From RYN-111 sp046723735 (lineage in GTDB: Bacteria > Actinomycetota > Actinomycetes > Mycobacteriales > SCTD01): a DNA stretch of 64,000 bases. The number at the start of each line of letters is the position of its first letter. Within the stretch, counting starts at the first letter, position 1. The DNA is taken from contig JBKOVB010000032.1 of assembly GCA_046723735.1 (NCBI GenBank), positions 1 to 64,000 of the forward strand, read 5' to 3'. The notes under the pieces are model-generated. The model was given only the letters and a program-made list of their open reading frames with translations. It was not told where the DNA came from and did no database searches. Shown piece after piece: positions 1 through 8,668 of the stretch. The position numbers were made by a program, and so were the translations under genes.

Positions 1-305
1 GCCCTTGTTGCCGAGTTGCTGGTAGTGCGTGCACAGTGGGCGACAGCGGAGGTGCTGGACGCACGTCGCTGTTATGGGGTTGTCCACGCTGCCGCATATC
101 GATAAACCGGTAGATCAATGCGCCCGAGGACGTGGGGGCCAGGAGATCGTGCGGCGCTTTATCGAGAAAAGGATTTAGTTGCAAGCCTTCCTGTGGTGAT
201 CTCGATTTCTCTAGCAGCCCCCTCAGCGACACGCCGTGGTGTCGCTTCGCGGCCAAGACGCCGGATGGATAGGGTGCTCAAGCGACGATCACGGAGGAGG
301 AGTGA
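1..305. other. Left-edge region without a recognised gene
   Basis: I see no convincing gene here. Plus-strand frame 1 is open from the window edge to a TAA at 103-105 and could be the last 34 codons of an upstream gene, but its codon use is not the GC-rich third-position pattern of its neighbours and I do not recognise the peptide. A perfect 8-bp inverted repeat (AGCGACAC at 225-232, GTGTCGCT at 239-246, 6-nt loop) sits 60 bp before aroH and may be a terminator or leader hairpin. A strong ribosome binding site, GGAGGAGG, ends just before the aroH start. Confidence 0.4.
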
Positions 306-668
306 GTGGCGGTCAGAGCGATCCGGGGTGCCATCCAGGTGGACGCCGACGAGCGAGCACAGGTGCTGGATGCCACGACGGAGCTGCTGGCGGCGGTGCT
401 GGAGCGCAACGCGCTGTCCACAGAGGACCTCATCAGCGTGATCTTCACGGCGACGCCGGACCTGAGGTCCGAGTTCCCGGCCTACGCGGCCCGTCAGATG
501 GGCATCACCGACGTGCCGTTGCTGTGTGCCAGTGAGATCGCTGTCCCAGGAGCGATGCCGCGCGTGCTTCGTCTGCTGGCTCACGTGGAGACCGAGGCCT
601 CGCGGCACGACCTGCGCCACGTCTACCTTCGCGGTGCCGCGTCTCTGCGCACCGACCTGCCCCAGTAG
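306..668 (+). CDS. aroH: Chorismate mutase, AroH class
   Basis: Monofunctional chorismate mutase of 120 aa, converting chorismate to prephenate, the entry step to phenylalanine and tyrosine. The N-terminus (AVRAIRGAIQVDADE) matches the conserved AroH start, the middle has TPDLRSEFPAYAAR, and the C-terminal LRHVYLRGAASLRTDL matches the family's trimer and active-site strand. Length is normal for the B. subtilis-type AroH fold. The GTG start follows GGAGGAGG directly. The prephenate dehydrogenase gene starts 7 bp downstream, so substrate production and use are in one operon. Confidence 0.93.
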   Translation: MAVRAIRGAIQVDADERAQVLDATTELLAAVLERNALSTEDLISVIFTATPDLRSEFPAYAARQMGITDVPLLCASEIAVPGAMPRVLRLLAHVETEASRHDLRHVYLRGAASLRTDLPQ

Positions 669-674
669 ACGGTT

Positions 675-1757
675 GTGTCTCGGGTCCTTGTCGTGGGCTG
701 CGGCCTCATCGGCACGAGCATCGGTCTAGCGCTGCACGGCGGCGCCGAAGAGGCCCTGCTGACCGATCGGGACCATCACTCCGTCGAAGCGGCCGTGGCG
801 CGGGGGGCCGGCCGTTCGTGGGACGGGCGCGAGCGCGTGGACCTGGCGGTGGTCGCGGTGCCGCCCGGCCAGACGGGATCCGCTCTGATCGAGCTTCAAA
901 GCCGCAATGTCGCACAGACCTATACACATGTGAGCTCGGTTCAGTCTCATGTTCAGCGTGAGGTTCAAACTCTGAGCCCTGATCCGTCACGCGTCGTCGG
1001 GGGACACCCTCTCGCGGGCCGCGAGCTGTCCGGTCCCTCTGCAGCGTTGGCCGACCTGTTCGTCGGGCGGCCGTGGGCGGTCTGTCCGAGCACGGTGAGC
1101 GCACCCGATGCCGTCGAGGCGGTCTCGGCGTTGGCGCGAGGCTGCGGGGCCTCCCCGCTCCTGGTGCCGCCCGAGGAGCACGACGCCGCCGTGGCGTTGT
1201 CCAGCCACCTGCCGCAGGTGGCTGCCAGCGCGCTGGCAGCCATGTTGAGCGACACCCCTCACGGGCCGGTGGACCTGCGACTCGCAGGCCCTGGGCTTGC
1301 GGACACGACGCGGCTGGCAGCTGGCGATCCTCGCCTGTGGCTCGAGATCCTTTCCGCGAACGCCAGGCAGGTTGCCGGCCCGGTACGCCTCCTGGGGGAC
1401 AGGCTCCTGGGCGCGGCCGCAGCGCTCGAGCAGCTCGCCGCGGAACCGGGCGACAGTCGGGCCGAGGCTTCGCTGCGCGCGCTTCTGGAGGAGGGAAACG
1501 CAGGGCGGGCTCTGGTGCCGCTGAAGCGCGGGGAGGCCGCTGGGGCGTTCGCCGGGGTTCGGGTCTCGGTGGCGGACGAGCCGGGGCAGCTGGCCGCCCT
1601 GCTCGCCTCCGCCGGACGAGCCCACCTGAACGTCGAGGACGTGCGCGTGGAGCACGTCCCCGGACGGCCGCGCGGCGTCATCGAGCTGCTCGTCGCGCCG
1701 GAGACGCTCGGCCCGATGCGCGCGGCCCTCGAGCGGGACGGCTGGCACGTCATCTGA
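675..1757 (+). CDS. tyrA: Prephenate dehydrogenase with C-terminal ACT domain
   Basis: NAD(P)-dependent prephenate dehydrogenase, 360 aa, oxidatively decarboxylating prephenate to 4-hydroxyphenylpyruvate for tyrosine synthesis. Residues about 4-16 hold the Rossmann nucleotide motif (VVGCGLIGTSIG). GGHPLAGRELSG is the family's substrate-site segment. The last 75 residues form an ACT-type regulatory domain (VADEPGQLAALLASAG), expected to bind an amino acid effector, probably tyrosine. GTG start 7 bp after the aroH stop, apparently co-transcribed with it. Confidence 0.93.
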   Translation: MSRVLVVGCGLIGTSIGLALHGGAEEALLTDRDHHSVEAAVARGAGRSWDGRERVDLAVVAVPPGQTGSALIELQSRNVAQTYTHVSSVQSHVQREVQTLSPDPSRVVGGHPLAGRELSGPSAALADLFVGRPWAVCPSTVSAPDAVEAVSALARGCGASPLLVPPEEHDAAVALSSHLPQVAASALAAMLSDTPHGPVDLRLAGPGLADTTRLAAGDPRLWLEILSANARQVAGPVRLLGDRLLGAAAALEQLAAEPGDSRAEASLRALLEEGNAGRALVPLKRGEAAGAFAGVRVSVADEPGQLAALLASAGRAHLNVEDVRVEHVPGRPRGVIELLVAPETLGPMRAALERDGWHVI

Positions 1758-2101
1758 GCCCTGAATCGCTTTGTCGACTTGCAGATGAAGCGTGAAGCGA
1801 TGCCTGACATCTGCGAGCGGGTAGAGCGTCTGACGCGCGCCCGCCGAGCGCGGTCAGCAGCACACCTTCACTCGAGGCACGAGGGACACTTGTCGACTTA
1901 TCGAGGCAGTCGGCGGCTGCCGCTCACCCCGACGCATGCTCGGTACGCTTCCCGACGGAACGCGTGAGGCGCAGGACCGAACGCGCGGCGCACGACGGAA
2001 CGGGGGAGGCAGGTGCCGGACACGGAGGGGCGCATCCTGGCGTCCGGATCGCCAGGCCGCCTGCTCCGCTTCGCTCCCAGGTGCGCAGGACGAGGCCTGA
2101 C
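1758..2101 (+). other. 344-bp gap between tyrA and cmk, no gene seen
   Basis: No supported coding sequence. The decamer TTGTCGACTT occurs twice in direct orientation (1771-1780 and 1890-1899), 119 bp apart, and could be paired binding sites; its function is unknown. The cmk frame is open upstream to 1964, but that extension is Arg/Gly/Pro-rich and matches no kinase N-terminus, so it is treated as untranslated. Confidence 0.4.
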
Positions 2102-2878
2102 GTGACCTCGTCCTCGGTGGAGGAGCTGACGCGTGTCGTCGCTCTCGACGGCCCCGCCGGCTCCGGCAAGAGCACGGTGGCGCGTCGGGTGGCGGAGGTC
2201 CTCGGGTGGCGTTTCGTGGACACCGGAGCGACCTACCGCGCCGTAACGCTCGCCGTGCTGCGCCAGGGCGTCCCCCTTGAGGACGAGGGCGCCGTGGCAG
2301 AGGTGGCGCGCCGCGCGGAGGTGGTGCTGGGAGGGACGGCGGACGAGCCGGCCGTCCGGCTGGACGGCGAGGACGTCAGCGTCGAGATCCGGGGACCGGC
2401 GGTCACGGCCGCGGTGAGCGCGGTCAGCGCCGTCCCGGCGGTGCGGACCGTGCTCGTGGAGCTGCAGCGGCGCGCCATCGGTGCCGGTCCGGCTGTCGTG
2501 GAGGGCAGGGACATCGCGACAGTGGTGGCGCCGAACGCTGCGGTGAAGGTCTATCTCGACGCCCGTCCCGAGGTCCGCGCCCGCCGGCGGGCAGGGGACT
2601 CTCACGTGGGGGTGAACCCGTCGCGCGGGGCGACGCTGAGGGCCCCCGTCGGCACGCCGGAGCCGTCGGTCGCGGTTCACGAGGAGGCGGACGAGCGGCT
2701 CGAGCACCGCGTTCTGCAGTCCCTCATCCGTCGAGACACCCTCGACAACCAGACGAACGTGCTCCGCGCGAGTGACGGTGCAGTTCACCTCGATACTTCG
2801 GAGCTCAGCCTGGAGGAGGTCGTCGGGGTCATCGTCGGGTTCGTGGAGGCGGCCGGTCTCGTGCAGGGGCTCGTATGA
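2102..2878 (+). CDS. cmk: Cytidylate kinase
   Basis: CMP/dCMP kinase, about 258 aa, supplying CDP/dCDP. The P-loop is VALDGPAGSGKST near residue 13, followed by the substrate segment FVDTGATYRAVTLAVL and VVEGRDIATVVAP, all diagnostic. The C-terminal region (RRDTLDNQTNVLRASDG, then VHLDTSELS) differs from the enterobacterial RD..DR.R pattern: one CMP-contacting Arg seems to be Thr, and a loop of about 25 residues precedes it. I think similar variants occur in other actinobacteria but cannot check. GTG 2102 was chosen because AGGACGAGG lies 6 bp upstream and the family N-terminus begins here. The stop overlaps the next start (ATGA). Confidence 0.88.
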   Translation: MTSSSVEELTRVVALDGPAGSGKSTVARRVAEVLGWRFVDTGATYRAVTLAVLRQGVPLEDEGAVAEVARRAEVVLGGTADEPAVRLDGEDVSVEIRGPAVTAAVSAVSAVPAVRTVLVELQRRAIGAGPAVVEGRDIATVVAPNAAVKVYLDARPEVRARRRAGDSHVGVNPSRGATLRAPVGTPEPSVAVHEEADERLEHRVLQSLIRRDTLDNQTNVLRASDGAVHLDTSELSLEEVVGVIVGFVEAAGLVQGLV

Positions 2879-3642
2879 GCAGCCCCGCGCCGGGCGAGCC
2901 GCCGAGCACGGCGCAGCCCGTCGTACCGGATCGTCCGTCCGACCGCCGGGCCACCGCCCCCCGTCGCGGGCTAGCTGTCGTCCTCGCACGAGGGCTGGGC
3001 ACGCTGCTGGCCCACGCCGTCTTCGACCTCCGGGTCGACGGACGACACCACGTCCCCCGATCCGGGCCGGTGGTGCTCGCGGCCAACCACACCGGCTTCC
3101 TGGACGGCCCGCTCGTGTTCCTGCTCAGCCCGCGCCGGGCCAGCGTGCTCACCAAGTCCGAGCTGTTCGTAGGGCCGCTGGCGCGTGCCCTGGGCTGGCT
3201 CGGGCAAATCGCGGTGCATCGCGGCACGCCGGACCGGGTCGCGCTGCGTGCTGCGCTGGACGTGCTCGAGCGACGCGGCGCGGTTGGCGTCTTCCCGGAG
3301 GGCACCCGCGGGACCGGCGACCTCGCCGAGCTCAACGACGGACTGGCCTACCTCGCCGTGCGCAGCGGGGCCGTGGTCGTCCCGGTCGCGGTGGACGGCA
3401 CGGCCGCGGCCCTGCCGCGAGGGGCCCGCCGGCCTCGTTTCCGGACACCGGTGACCATCGCCTACGGGGCGCCGGTGCGGGTCACGGTGGAGGGGGACCC
3501 CTACGCACGCCGTACCGTGGCTGCCGCAGGCGAGCAGCTGGCGACCGCGCTCCGGGCTCACCTCACCGCCGTCACGGCCGGCCGTGACCCGGTGCCCACA
3601 GCGGGCGTGCCGTTCCAGGACGAGGTAGAGGAGTCCGCATGA
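2875..3642 (+). CDS. 1-acylglycerol-3-phosphate O-acyltransferase (PlsC family)
   Basis: Lysophosphatidic-acid acyltransferase-like protein, 255 aa, expected to make phosphatidic acid at the membrane. The catalytic NHxxxxD box is NHTGFLDG at residues 71-78 and the glycerol-phosphate-binding box is FPEGTRG at 140-146. The N-terminal 35 residues are Pro/Arg-rich and probably cytosolic. It sits between cmk and der with 4-bp overlaps on both sides, so translation of the three is coupled, an arrangement seen in other actinobacteria. The exact acyl acceptor is inferred from family only. Confidence 0.88.
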   Translation: MSSPAPGEPPSTAQPVVPDRPSDRRATAPRRGLAVVLARGLGTLLAHAVFDLRVDGRHHVPRSGPVVLAANHTGFLDGPLVFLLSPRRASVLTKSELFVGPLARALGWLGQIAVHRGTPDRVALRAALDVLERRGAVGVFPEGTRGTGDLAELNDGLAYLAVRSGAVVVPVAVDGTAAALPRGARRPRFRTPVTIAYGAPVRVTVEGDPYARRTVAAAGEQLATALRAHLTAVTAGRDPVPTAGVPFQDEVEESA

Positions 3643-4973
3643 CCACCAGCGAGACCGCGCAGCCGGTGCTCGCCGTCGTGGGGCGGCCCAATGTCGGCAA
3701 GTCGACCCTCGTCAACCGCATCATCGGCCGTCGCGAGGCGGTCGTGGAGGACGTGCCTGGCGTGACGCGGGACCGCGTGACGTACGACGCGACCTGGCGC
3801 GGGCGGCGCTTCACCGTCGTCGACACCGGCGGCTGGGACCCGGATGCGGAGGGCCTGCAGGTCGCGGTGAGCGCCCAGGCCGAGATCGCGGTGGCCGCGG
3901 CGGATGCCGTCCTGTTCGTGGTGGACAGCACCGTGGGGGCCACCGACGCCGACGAGTCCGTCGTGCGCGTCCTGCGCAAGGCCGGCAAGCCCGTCGTCCT
4001 CGCGGCTAACAAGGTCGACGACGAGCGGGGGGAGCCGGACGCCGCGTCGCTCTGGTCGCTCGGCCTGGGCGAGCCGTACGTCGTGAGCGCCCTGCACGGG
4101 CGGGGGAGCGGTGACCTCCTGGACGCCGTGCTCGACGCCCTGCCCGAGGCGCCCGGTGAGCGCTTCGACGAGGAGGAGGGCCCGCGCCGCGTGGCGCTGC
4201 TGGGCCGTCCCAACGTCGGGAAGAGCTCCCTGCTCAACCGCCTCAGCGGCGAGACGCGGGTGCTCGTCGACCACGTCGCCGGCACGACTCGCGACCCCGT
4301 CGACTCGCTGGTGGACGTCGGTGGCGAGACCTGGCGGTTCGTCGACACGGCCGGACTGCGCAAGCGCGTGAGCCACGCGAGCGGCGCCGAGTACTACTCG
4401 AGCCTGCGGACCAAGAGCGCCCTGGACGCCGCCGAGGTGGCCGTCGTGCTCCTCGACGCGAGCGAGCCGATCAGCGAGCAGGACCAGCGCGTCATCGGCA
4501 TGGTGGTCGAGGCGGGCCGCGCCCTCGTCCTGGCGTTCAACAAGTGGGACCTGGTCGACGAGGACCGTCGCCCCGTGCTCGCCAAGGAGATCGAGCGGGA
4601 GCTGAGTCGAGTGGCGTGGGCACCCCGGCTCAACGTCAGCGCCAAGACCGGCCGCGCCGTCGACAAGCTGACGCCGGCACTGCACACCGCGCTGCAGGGC
4701 TGGGAGACCCGCATCCCCACGGCGCGCCTCAACGCCTGGGTCTCCGACCTGGTGGCGGCCACGCCACCCCCCGTCCGTGGGGGCCGGCAGCCGAAGGTGC
4801 TCTTCGCGACCCAGGCGGGCACCCGCCCGCCCCGTTTCGTCCTGTTCACCACCGGCTTCCTCGAGGCGGGGTACCGCCGCTTCGTCGAACGCCGCCTGCG
4901 GGAGGACTTCGGGTTCGCGGGCACCCCGGTCGAGATCAGCGTGCGGGTGCGCGAGAAGAGCCGGAAGCCCTGA
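3639..4973 (+). CDS. der: Ribosome-associated GTPase Der (EngA)
   Basis: Tandem-GTPase ribosome assembly factor, 444 aa, needed for 50S subunit maturation. The first G domain has GRPNVGKST at residues 15-23 with DTGGWD; the second repeats GRPNVGKSS near residue 190 with DTAGLRKR and NKWDLV. A KH-like domain follows and ends in a basic tail (VREKSRKP). Its ATG overlaps the plsC stop. Length and domain order are normal. Confidence 0.97.
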   Translation: MTTSETAQPVLAVVGRPNVGKSTLVNRIIGRREAVVEDVPGVTRDRVTYDATWRGRRFTVVDTGGWDPDAEGLQVAVSAQAEIAVAAADAVLFVVDSTVGATDADESVVRVLRKAGKPVVLAANKVDDERGEPDAASLWSLGLGEPYVVSALHGRGSGDLLDAVLDALPEAPGERFDEEEGPRRVALLGRPNVGKSSLLNRLSGETRVLVDHVAGTTRDPVDSLVDVGGETWRFVDTAGLRKRVSHASGAEYYSSLRTKSALDAAEVAVVLLDASEPISEQDQRVIGMVVEAGRALVLAFNKWDLVDEDRRPVLAKEIERELSRVAWAPRLNVSAKTGRAVDKLTPALHTALQGWETRIPTARLNAWVSDLVAATPPPVRGGRQPKVLFATQAGTRPPRFVLFTTGFLEAGYRRFVERRLREDFGFAGTPVEISVRVREKSRKP

Positions 4974-5031
4974 GCGGAGGAGCGAGCTCGCTTCGGCGAG
5001 CGAGCGCTGCAGCGAACCGGAAGCCCTGAGC
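4961..5031 (+). repeat. 15-bp direct repeat flanking a UUCG hairpin after der
   Basis: CCGGAAGCCCTGAGC occurs at 4961-4975, spanning the last der codons and stop, and again at 5017-5031. Between the copies is a perfect 6-bp stem closed by a TTCG tetraloop (GCTCGC 4986-4991, GCGAGC 4996-5001). The arrangement suggests a local duplication of the der 3' end around a terminator-like hairpin. No U-tract follows. Confidence 0.6.
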
Positions 5032-5069
5032 CTGCTAGTCTTCGCCCACCTCGGGTAGCACCGAGGAGG

Positions 5070-5143
<74 letters not shown>

Positions 5144-5198
5144 CTGCACGGGCAGTCGACCGTCGTGAAGCCGGTACGACGAGGCGTGTGCCGCAGCC

Positions 5199-5849
5199 GT
5201 GGAGGAGGCAACCGGGCGTGGCCAGGAGCGACCAGCCGGGTCACCGCCCGTGACCGCCGAGCCGGCCGGGTCGCCACCGGACCGGATCTGGACCGTCCCG
5301 AACGCCCTGTCCGCCCTCCGGCTGCTGGGTGTGCCGGTCTTCCTGTATCTCGCGCTCGTCACCCACCAGGACGGCGCAGCCGTCCTCCTGCTCGCCGCCG
5401 CAGGCATCAGCGACTGGCTCGACGGCACCATCGCGCGCCGCTTCCACCAGTACTCCCGGCTCGGCCAGCTGCTCGACCCGGCCGCCGACCGTCTCTACAT
5501 CGCCGCGACGCTCATCGCGCTCGTGGCCCGCGACGGCCTGCCGTGGTGGTGGGCCGCGATCCTGGTAGGGCGAGATGTCGCGCTCGCGCTCACCCTTCCG
5601 GTGCTGCGTCGGCACGGCTACGGACCGCTGCCGGTGCACTTCCTCGGCAAGGCGGCCACGTTCAACCTCCTGTACGCCTTCCCCATGCTGCTGCTCGCCA
5701 CTCCGGGGCACGAGGGCTGGTTCCCCACCCTCATGCGGCCCCTCGGATGGGCGTTCGCGACCTGGGGGAGCGTGCTGTACCTGCTGGCCGGCGTGCTCTA
5801 CGTGGTGCAGGTGCGCGACCTGGTACGGGCCGACCGCCTCGCCACCTGA
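5199..5849 (+). CDS. CDP-alcohol phosphatidyltransferase family protein
   Basis: Integral membrane enzyme, 216 aa, transferring a phosphatidyl group from CDP-diacylglycerol to an alcohol. The signature D-x2-DG-x2-AR-x8-G-x3-D-x3-D is complete (D72, D75, A79, R80, G89, D93, D97). Several hydrophobic helices follow. It lies just upstream of the DUF881/small-basic-protein operon, the position of a PgsA-like gene in Mycobacterium, so phosphatidylglycerophosphate or cardiolipin synthesis is likely; the alcohol acceptor cannot be read from sequence. The first 28 residues are Pro/Gly-rich, and a GTG at 5250 is an alternative start. Confidence 0.85.
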   Translation: MEEATGRGQERPAGSPPVTAEPAGSPPDRIWTVPNALSALRLLGVPVFLYLALVTHQDGAAVLLLAAAGISDWLDGTIARRFHQYSRLGQLLDPAADRLYIAATLIALVARDGLPWWWAAILVGRDVALALTLPVLRRHGYGPLPVHFLGKAATFNLLYAFPMLLLATPGHEGWFPTLMRPLGWAFATWGSVLYLLAGVLYVVQVRDLVRADRLAT

Positions 5850-5929
5850 GCCTGCGGTGTGCCCGACGCGCGCCGATTCGCACCATGCGCCTGAGCCTCG
5901 CCGCTGCCGACCTGGGGCAGGATGGCTGC

Positions 5930-6823
5930 ATGCCGCACGTCGACGCACCCCGGCCTAGCCGTGTCGACAGCTCGATGAGTCTGCTTGTCGACATGACGGG
6001 GGCAGCGCTCGACCCGTCGTACGCAGACGCGGCGGCACGTCGCGCCGGGCAGCCGCCCGCGGGGCCCCGGCGAGGGCTTCCCGTCCGGCTTCTGACGGCC
6101 GTGCTCCTGGTGGGGCTCGGCACCGGCGTGGTGACGGCCCAGGTGCGCCGCCACGCGCGAGACGTCGACGCGGCGCGCGCAGGCCTCGTCACCGACGTGC
6201 GGGAGCGTACGGCGGCCACCGACCGGCTCGCCGCCGAAGCCGACCGGCTCCGCGGCGACGTCGCACACCTGCGCGACCGCTCGCTCGGCCAGGACGGCTT
6301 GGGCCGGGCGCTGTCCCAACGGCTCGCGGAGCTCGAGCTCGCCACCGGTGCGGTCCCCGTCGCCGGCCGGGGGCTGCTCGTCACCCTGGACGACGCTCAT
6401 GGCAGCACCGCGAAGGGGCAGCCCGGCGAGGGCCGGGTCTTCGACAGCGACCTCCAAGCCGTCGTGAACGCGCTGTGGGCCGCAGGCGCCGAAGCGGTGT
6501 CCGTGAACGACCAGCGCGTCACGTCGCAAACCGCGATCCGGTCCGCGGGCGAGGCCATCCTGGTGGACCTGCGCCCGCTCTCCCCGCCGTACCGGGTCCG
6601 GGCTATCGGTGACGTGGACCGGATGGAACCGGCCTTCGTCGACGGTCCCACCGCCCGGCGGTTCCAGACCTGGACGTCCCTCTACGGCCTGGGGTTCTCC
6701 GTGCGCCGCGCCGCGGAGCTCCGGCTCCCCGCCGCAGCCACCGCCGCGCTGCACCTGGCTCAGCCCCTCACCTCGCGCCGCGCCGTACCTGCCCCCTCGT
6801 CCGCTCCAGGAGGCCGTTCGTGA
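5930..6823 (+). CDS. DUF881 family protein (first copy)
   Basis: Membrane-anchored DUF881 protein, 297 aa. One N-terminal transmembrane helix (LLTAVLLVGLGTGVVTAQV, about residues 46-64) follows a basic stretch. Next comes a coiled-coil-like segment rich in Asp/Arg/Leu, then the DUF881 core (GRGLLVTLDDAH, LQAVVNALWAAGAEAVSVNDQRV), repeated as a homologous gene at 7149. Function is not established in this family; the fixed pairing with small basic protein suggests an envelope complex. ATG 5930 follows GGGGCAGGA; ATG 5975 is an alternative start. The stop overlaps the next GTG. Confidence 0.85.
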   Translation: MPHVDAPRPSRVDSSMSLLVDMTGAALDPSYADAAARRAGQPPAGPRRGLPVRLLTAVLLVGLGTGVVTAQVRRHARDVDAARAGLVTDVRERTAATDRLAAEADRLRGDVAHLRDRSLGQDGLGRALSQRLAELELATGAVPVAGRGLLVTLDDAHGSTAKGQPGEGRVFDSDLQAVVNALWAAGAEAVSVNDQRVTSQTAIRSAGEAILVDLRPLSPPYRVRAIGDVDRMEPAFVDGPTARRFQTWTSLYGLGFSVRRAAELRLPAAATAALHLAQPLTSRRAVPAPSSAPGGRS

Positions 6824-7152
6824 TCCCTGCCGTCGCGCTCGTCCTCGGCGTCATCGCCGGGCTCGTGCTGCACCCCACCGTCCCGTCCGGGCTGCAGCCG
6901 TACCTGCCGATCGCCGTCGTGGCCGCGCTGGACGCCGTGTTCGGGGCTGTGCGCGCCCAGCTCGACGGGATCTTCGACGACCGCGTGTTCGTCGTGTCGT
7001 TCGTGAGCAACGTGCTCGTCGCCGGCCTGGTGGTGTTCCTCGGTGACCAGCTCGGCGTGGGGGGTCAGCTGTCCACCGGCGTGGTCGTCGTGCTGGGCAT
7101 CCGCATCTTCACCAACGCCGCGGCCATCCGTCGGCACCTGTTCCACGCATGA
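6820..7152 (+). CDS. sbp: Small basic protein (DUF1290 family)
   Basis: 110-aa very hydrophobic protein with three predicted membrane helices and the conserved AALDAVFGAVRAQLDGIFDD segment of the DUF1290/small-basic family. It lies between two DUF881 genes with 4-bp overlaps on both sides, the conserved actinobacterial and firmicute arrangement. No enzymatic motif is visible; the role is probably structural in the envelope. The symbol follows the family name. Confidence 0.88.
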   Translation: MIPAVALVLGVIAGLVLHPTVPSGLQPYLPIAVVAALDAVFGAVRAQLDGIFDDRVFVVSFVSNVLVAGLVVFLGDQLGVGGQLSTGVVVVLGIRIFTNAAAIRRHLFHA

Positions 7153-8018
7153 GTGCGACCGGCGCCCCCGAGCCGCGGGACCTGGCCCCGGTCGACGAGG
7201 TCACGCTGCCCGCTGGGCCGGAGGCCGAGCAGGGCGCCGCCGCGGCCGCCGCGGTCCGGGCCGAGAAGGCAGCGGACGGCGGCGCGTCTCCACCGCCTCC
7301 GCGCGGCGTGCTCCGCCGGCTCCTGCGTCCCCAGACCCGGCGCGTGGACCTGCTCGTCGCGGCGCTGCTCGCCGTGCTCGGCTTCGGCCTCGCCGTCCAG
7401 GTGAGGTCGACCCAGGAGGAGGGCGTGCTGACCAGCGCTCGACCGCAGGACCTGGTGCAGATCCTTGACGAGCTCAGCAACCGCAGCGACCGCCTGCGCC
7501 AGGAGGTCGCCTCGCTGACGGAGAGCAAGCAGCGCCTGAGCTCCGGCTCCGGCGCGTCGGCCTCCGCGCTGCAGGAGGCGCGGCGGCGCACCGAGGTGCT
7601 CGGGGTGATCGCCGGCACCGTCCCGGCACACGGTCCCGGTGTGGTGATCACGATCAGCGACCCCCAGGGCCAGGTCAGCGCGTCGATGCTGCTCGACGCA
7701 CTCGAGGAGCTGCGCAACGCGGGCGCGGAGGCGGTCGAGCTGCAGGGTGCCGACGGCGCGCGCGTGCGCGTGGTGGGCTCGACGGCGCTGGTCGACGAGC
7801 GGGCCGGGGTGCGTGCCGGCGGTGTGCTGCTGCGGCCGCCGTACCGGTTCCTGGTGGTGGGCGACCCGGCGACGCTGGCGGGGGCGATGGGCATCCCCGG
7901 CGGCGTGGAGGACACCGTGCGCAACGAGGGCGGCAGCGTCGACGTGCAGCGCCGGACCGACGTGCGGGTGACCGCCTTGCACCGGCTCACGGCGCCTCGT
8001 TACGCTCGCCCGCAGTAG
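7149..8018 (+). CDS. DUF881 family protein (second copy)
   Basis: 289-aa paralogue of the gene at 5930. Residues 1-60 are a charged cytosolic tail, followed by one membrane helix (VDLLVAALLAVLGFGLAVQV), a coiled coil (LDELSNRSDRLRQEVASL) and the DUF881 domain (GPGVVITISDPQ, LLDALEELRNAGAEAVELQ). The start overlaps the small basic protein stop (ATGA). The two DUF881 copies flanking sbp probably form one membrane complex (inference). Confidence 0.87.
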   Translation: MSATGAPEPRDLAPVDEVTLPAGPEAEQGAAAAAAVRAEKAADGGASPPPPRGVLRRLLRPQTRRVDLLVAALLAVLGFGLAVQVRSTQEEGVLTSARPQDLVQILDELSNRSDRLRQEVASLTESKQRLSSGSGASASALQEARRRTEVLGVIAGTVPAHGPGVVITISDPQGQVSASMLLDALEELRNAGAEAVELQGADGARVRVVGSTALVDERAGVRAGGVLLRPPYRFLVVGDPATLAGAMGIPGGVEDTVRNEGGSVDVQRRTDVRVTALHRLTAPRYARPQ

Positions 8019-8094
8019 CCCGCGGCGCTCGCCACGCGCGGCCGCGTGAGCGGCCGCCCCACCGCGCCCGCGTCCCGTCGACCGAGAGGCCTCC

Positions 8095-8487
8095 GTGAGC
8101 ATCCCCTCCGACCTGAAGTACACCGCTGAGCACGAGTGGGTCCGCGTCGTCGGCGACCACGTGCGGATCGGCATCACGGACTACGCGCAGGACGCGCTGG
8201 GCGACATCGTCTTCGTGACCCTCCCGGCCGTGGGTACGCAGGTGGTCAAGGGCCAGAGCCTCGGCGAGATCGAGTCGACCAAGAGCGTCTCCGACATCTA
8301 CGCCGCGGTGACGGGCGTCGTGACGGGTCGCAACGACGAGCTCGACGCGCACCCGGAGCTGGTGAACTCCGACCCGTACGGCGAGGGCTGGATGATCGAG
8401 ATCGCACCCGCCGGCGGCGTCCTGGCGGGGCTCGGGGAGGCCGGCCTGCTCGACGCGGCTGCCTACCAGGCTCTCGTGGGCGGCTGA
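8095..8487 (+). CDS. gcvH: Glycine cleavage system H protein
   Basis: Lipoyl carrier of the glycine cleavage system, 130 aa, shuttling the aminomethyl group from GcvP to GcvT and GcvL. The lipoylated lysine is K63 in the motif GEIESTKSVSDIYA; YTAEHEWV at the N-terminus and NSDPYGEGWMIEI are typical. GTG start. gcvP lies 3 kb downstream, beyond garA and the MerR genes; no gcvT is in this window. Confidence 0.97.
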   Translation: MSIPSDLKYTAEHEWVRVVGDHVRIGITDYAQDALGDIVFVTLPAVGTQVVKGQSLGEIESTKSVSDIYAAVTGVVTGRNDELDAHPELVNSDPYGEGWMIEIAPAGGVLAGLGEAGLLDAAAYQALVGG

Positions 8488-8498
8488 GCGAAGTCTCC

Positions 8499-8551
8499 AC
8501 CTGAGGGTCACGGCGCAGGCCAGCCCTCAGGGTCGACCACCGGTTGACCCT
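8499..8551 (+). promoter_or_regulatory. Inverted repeats upstream of garA
   Basis: Two dyads lie in the gcvH-garA gap: CCTGAGGG (8500-8507) with CCCTCAGG (8524-8531), and AGGGTCGACC (8529-8538) with GGTTGACCCT (8542-8551), one mismatch. The TTGACCCT half recurs at 10602-10609 before the second MerR gene. Binding by one of the local MerR proteins is an inference. Confidence 0.35.
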
Positions 8552-8668
8552 TTCGGGCCGTGGCGCGTAGGTTGGCGCCCCTGACGTCGTTTCCCCCGAC
8601 GTGCTCGCACCAGCCGTGTCCGCAGCCCGTGCCGGTCGCTGCGGCCAGCCGAAGGAGGCAACGCCGTC

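Noticed and set aside
1779..1967. Small ORF between tyrA and cmk
   Set aside because: Arg/His-rich, no ribosome site, no recognisable family, low coding character.
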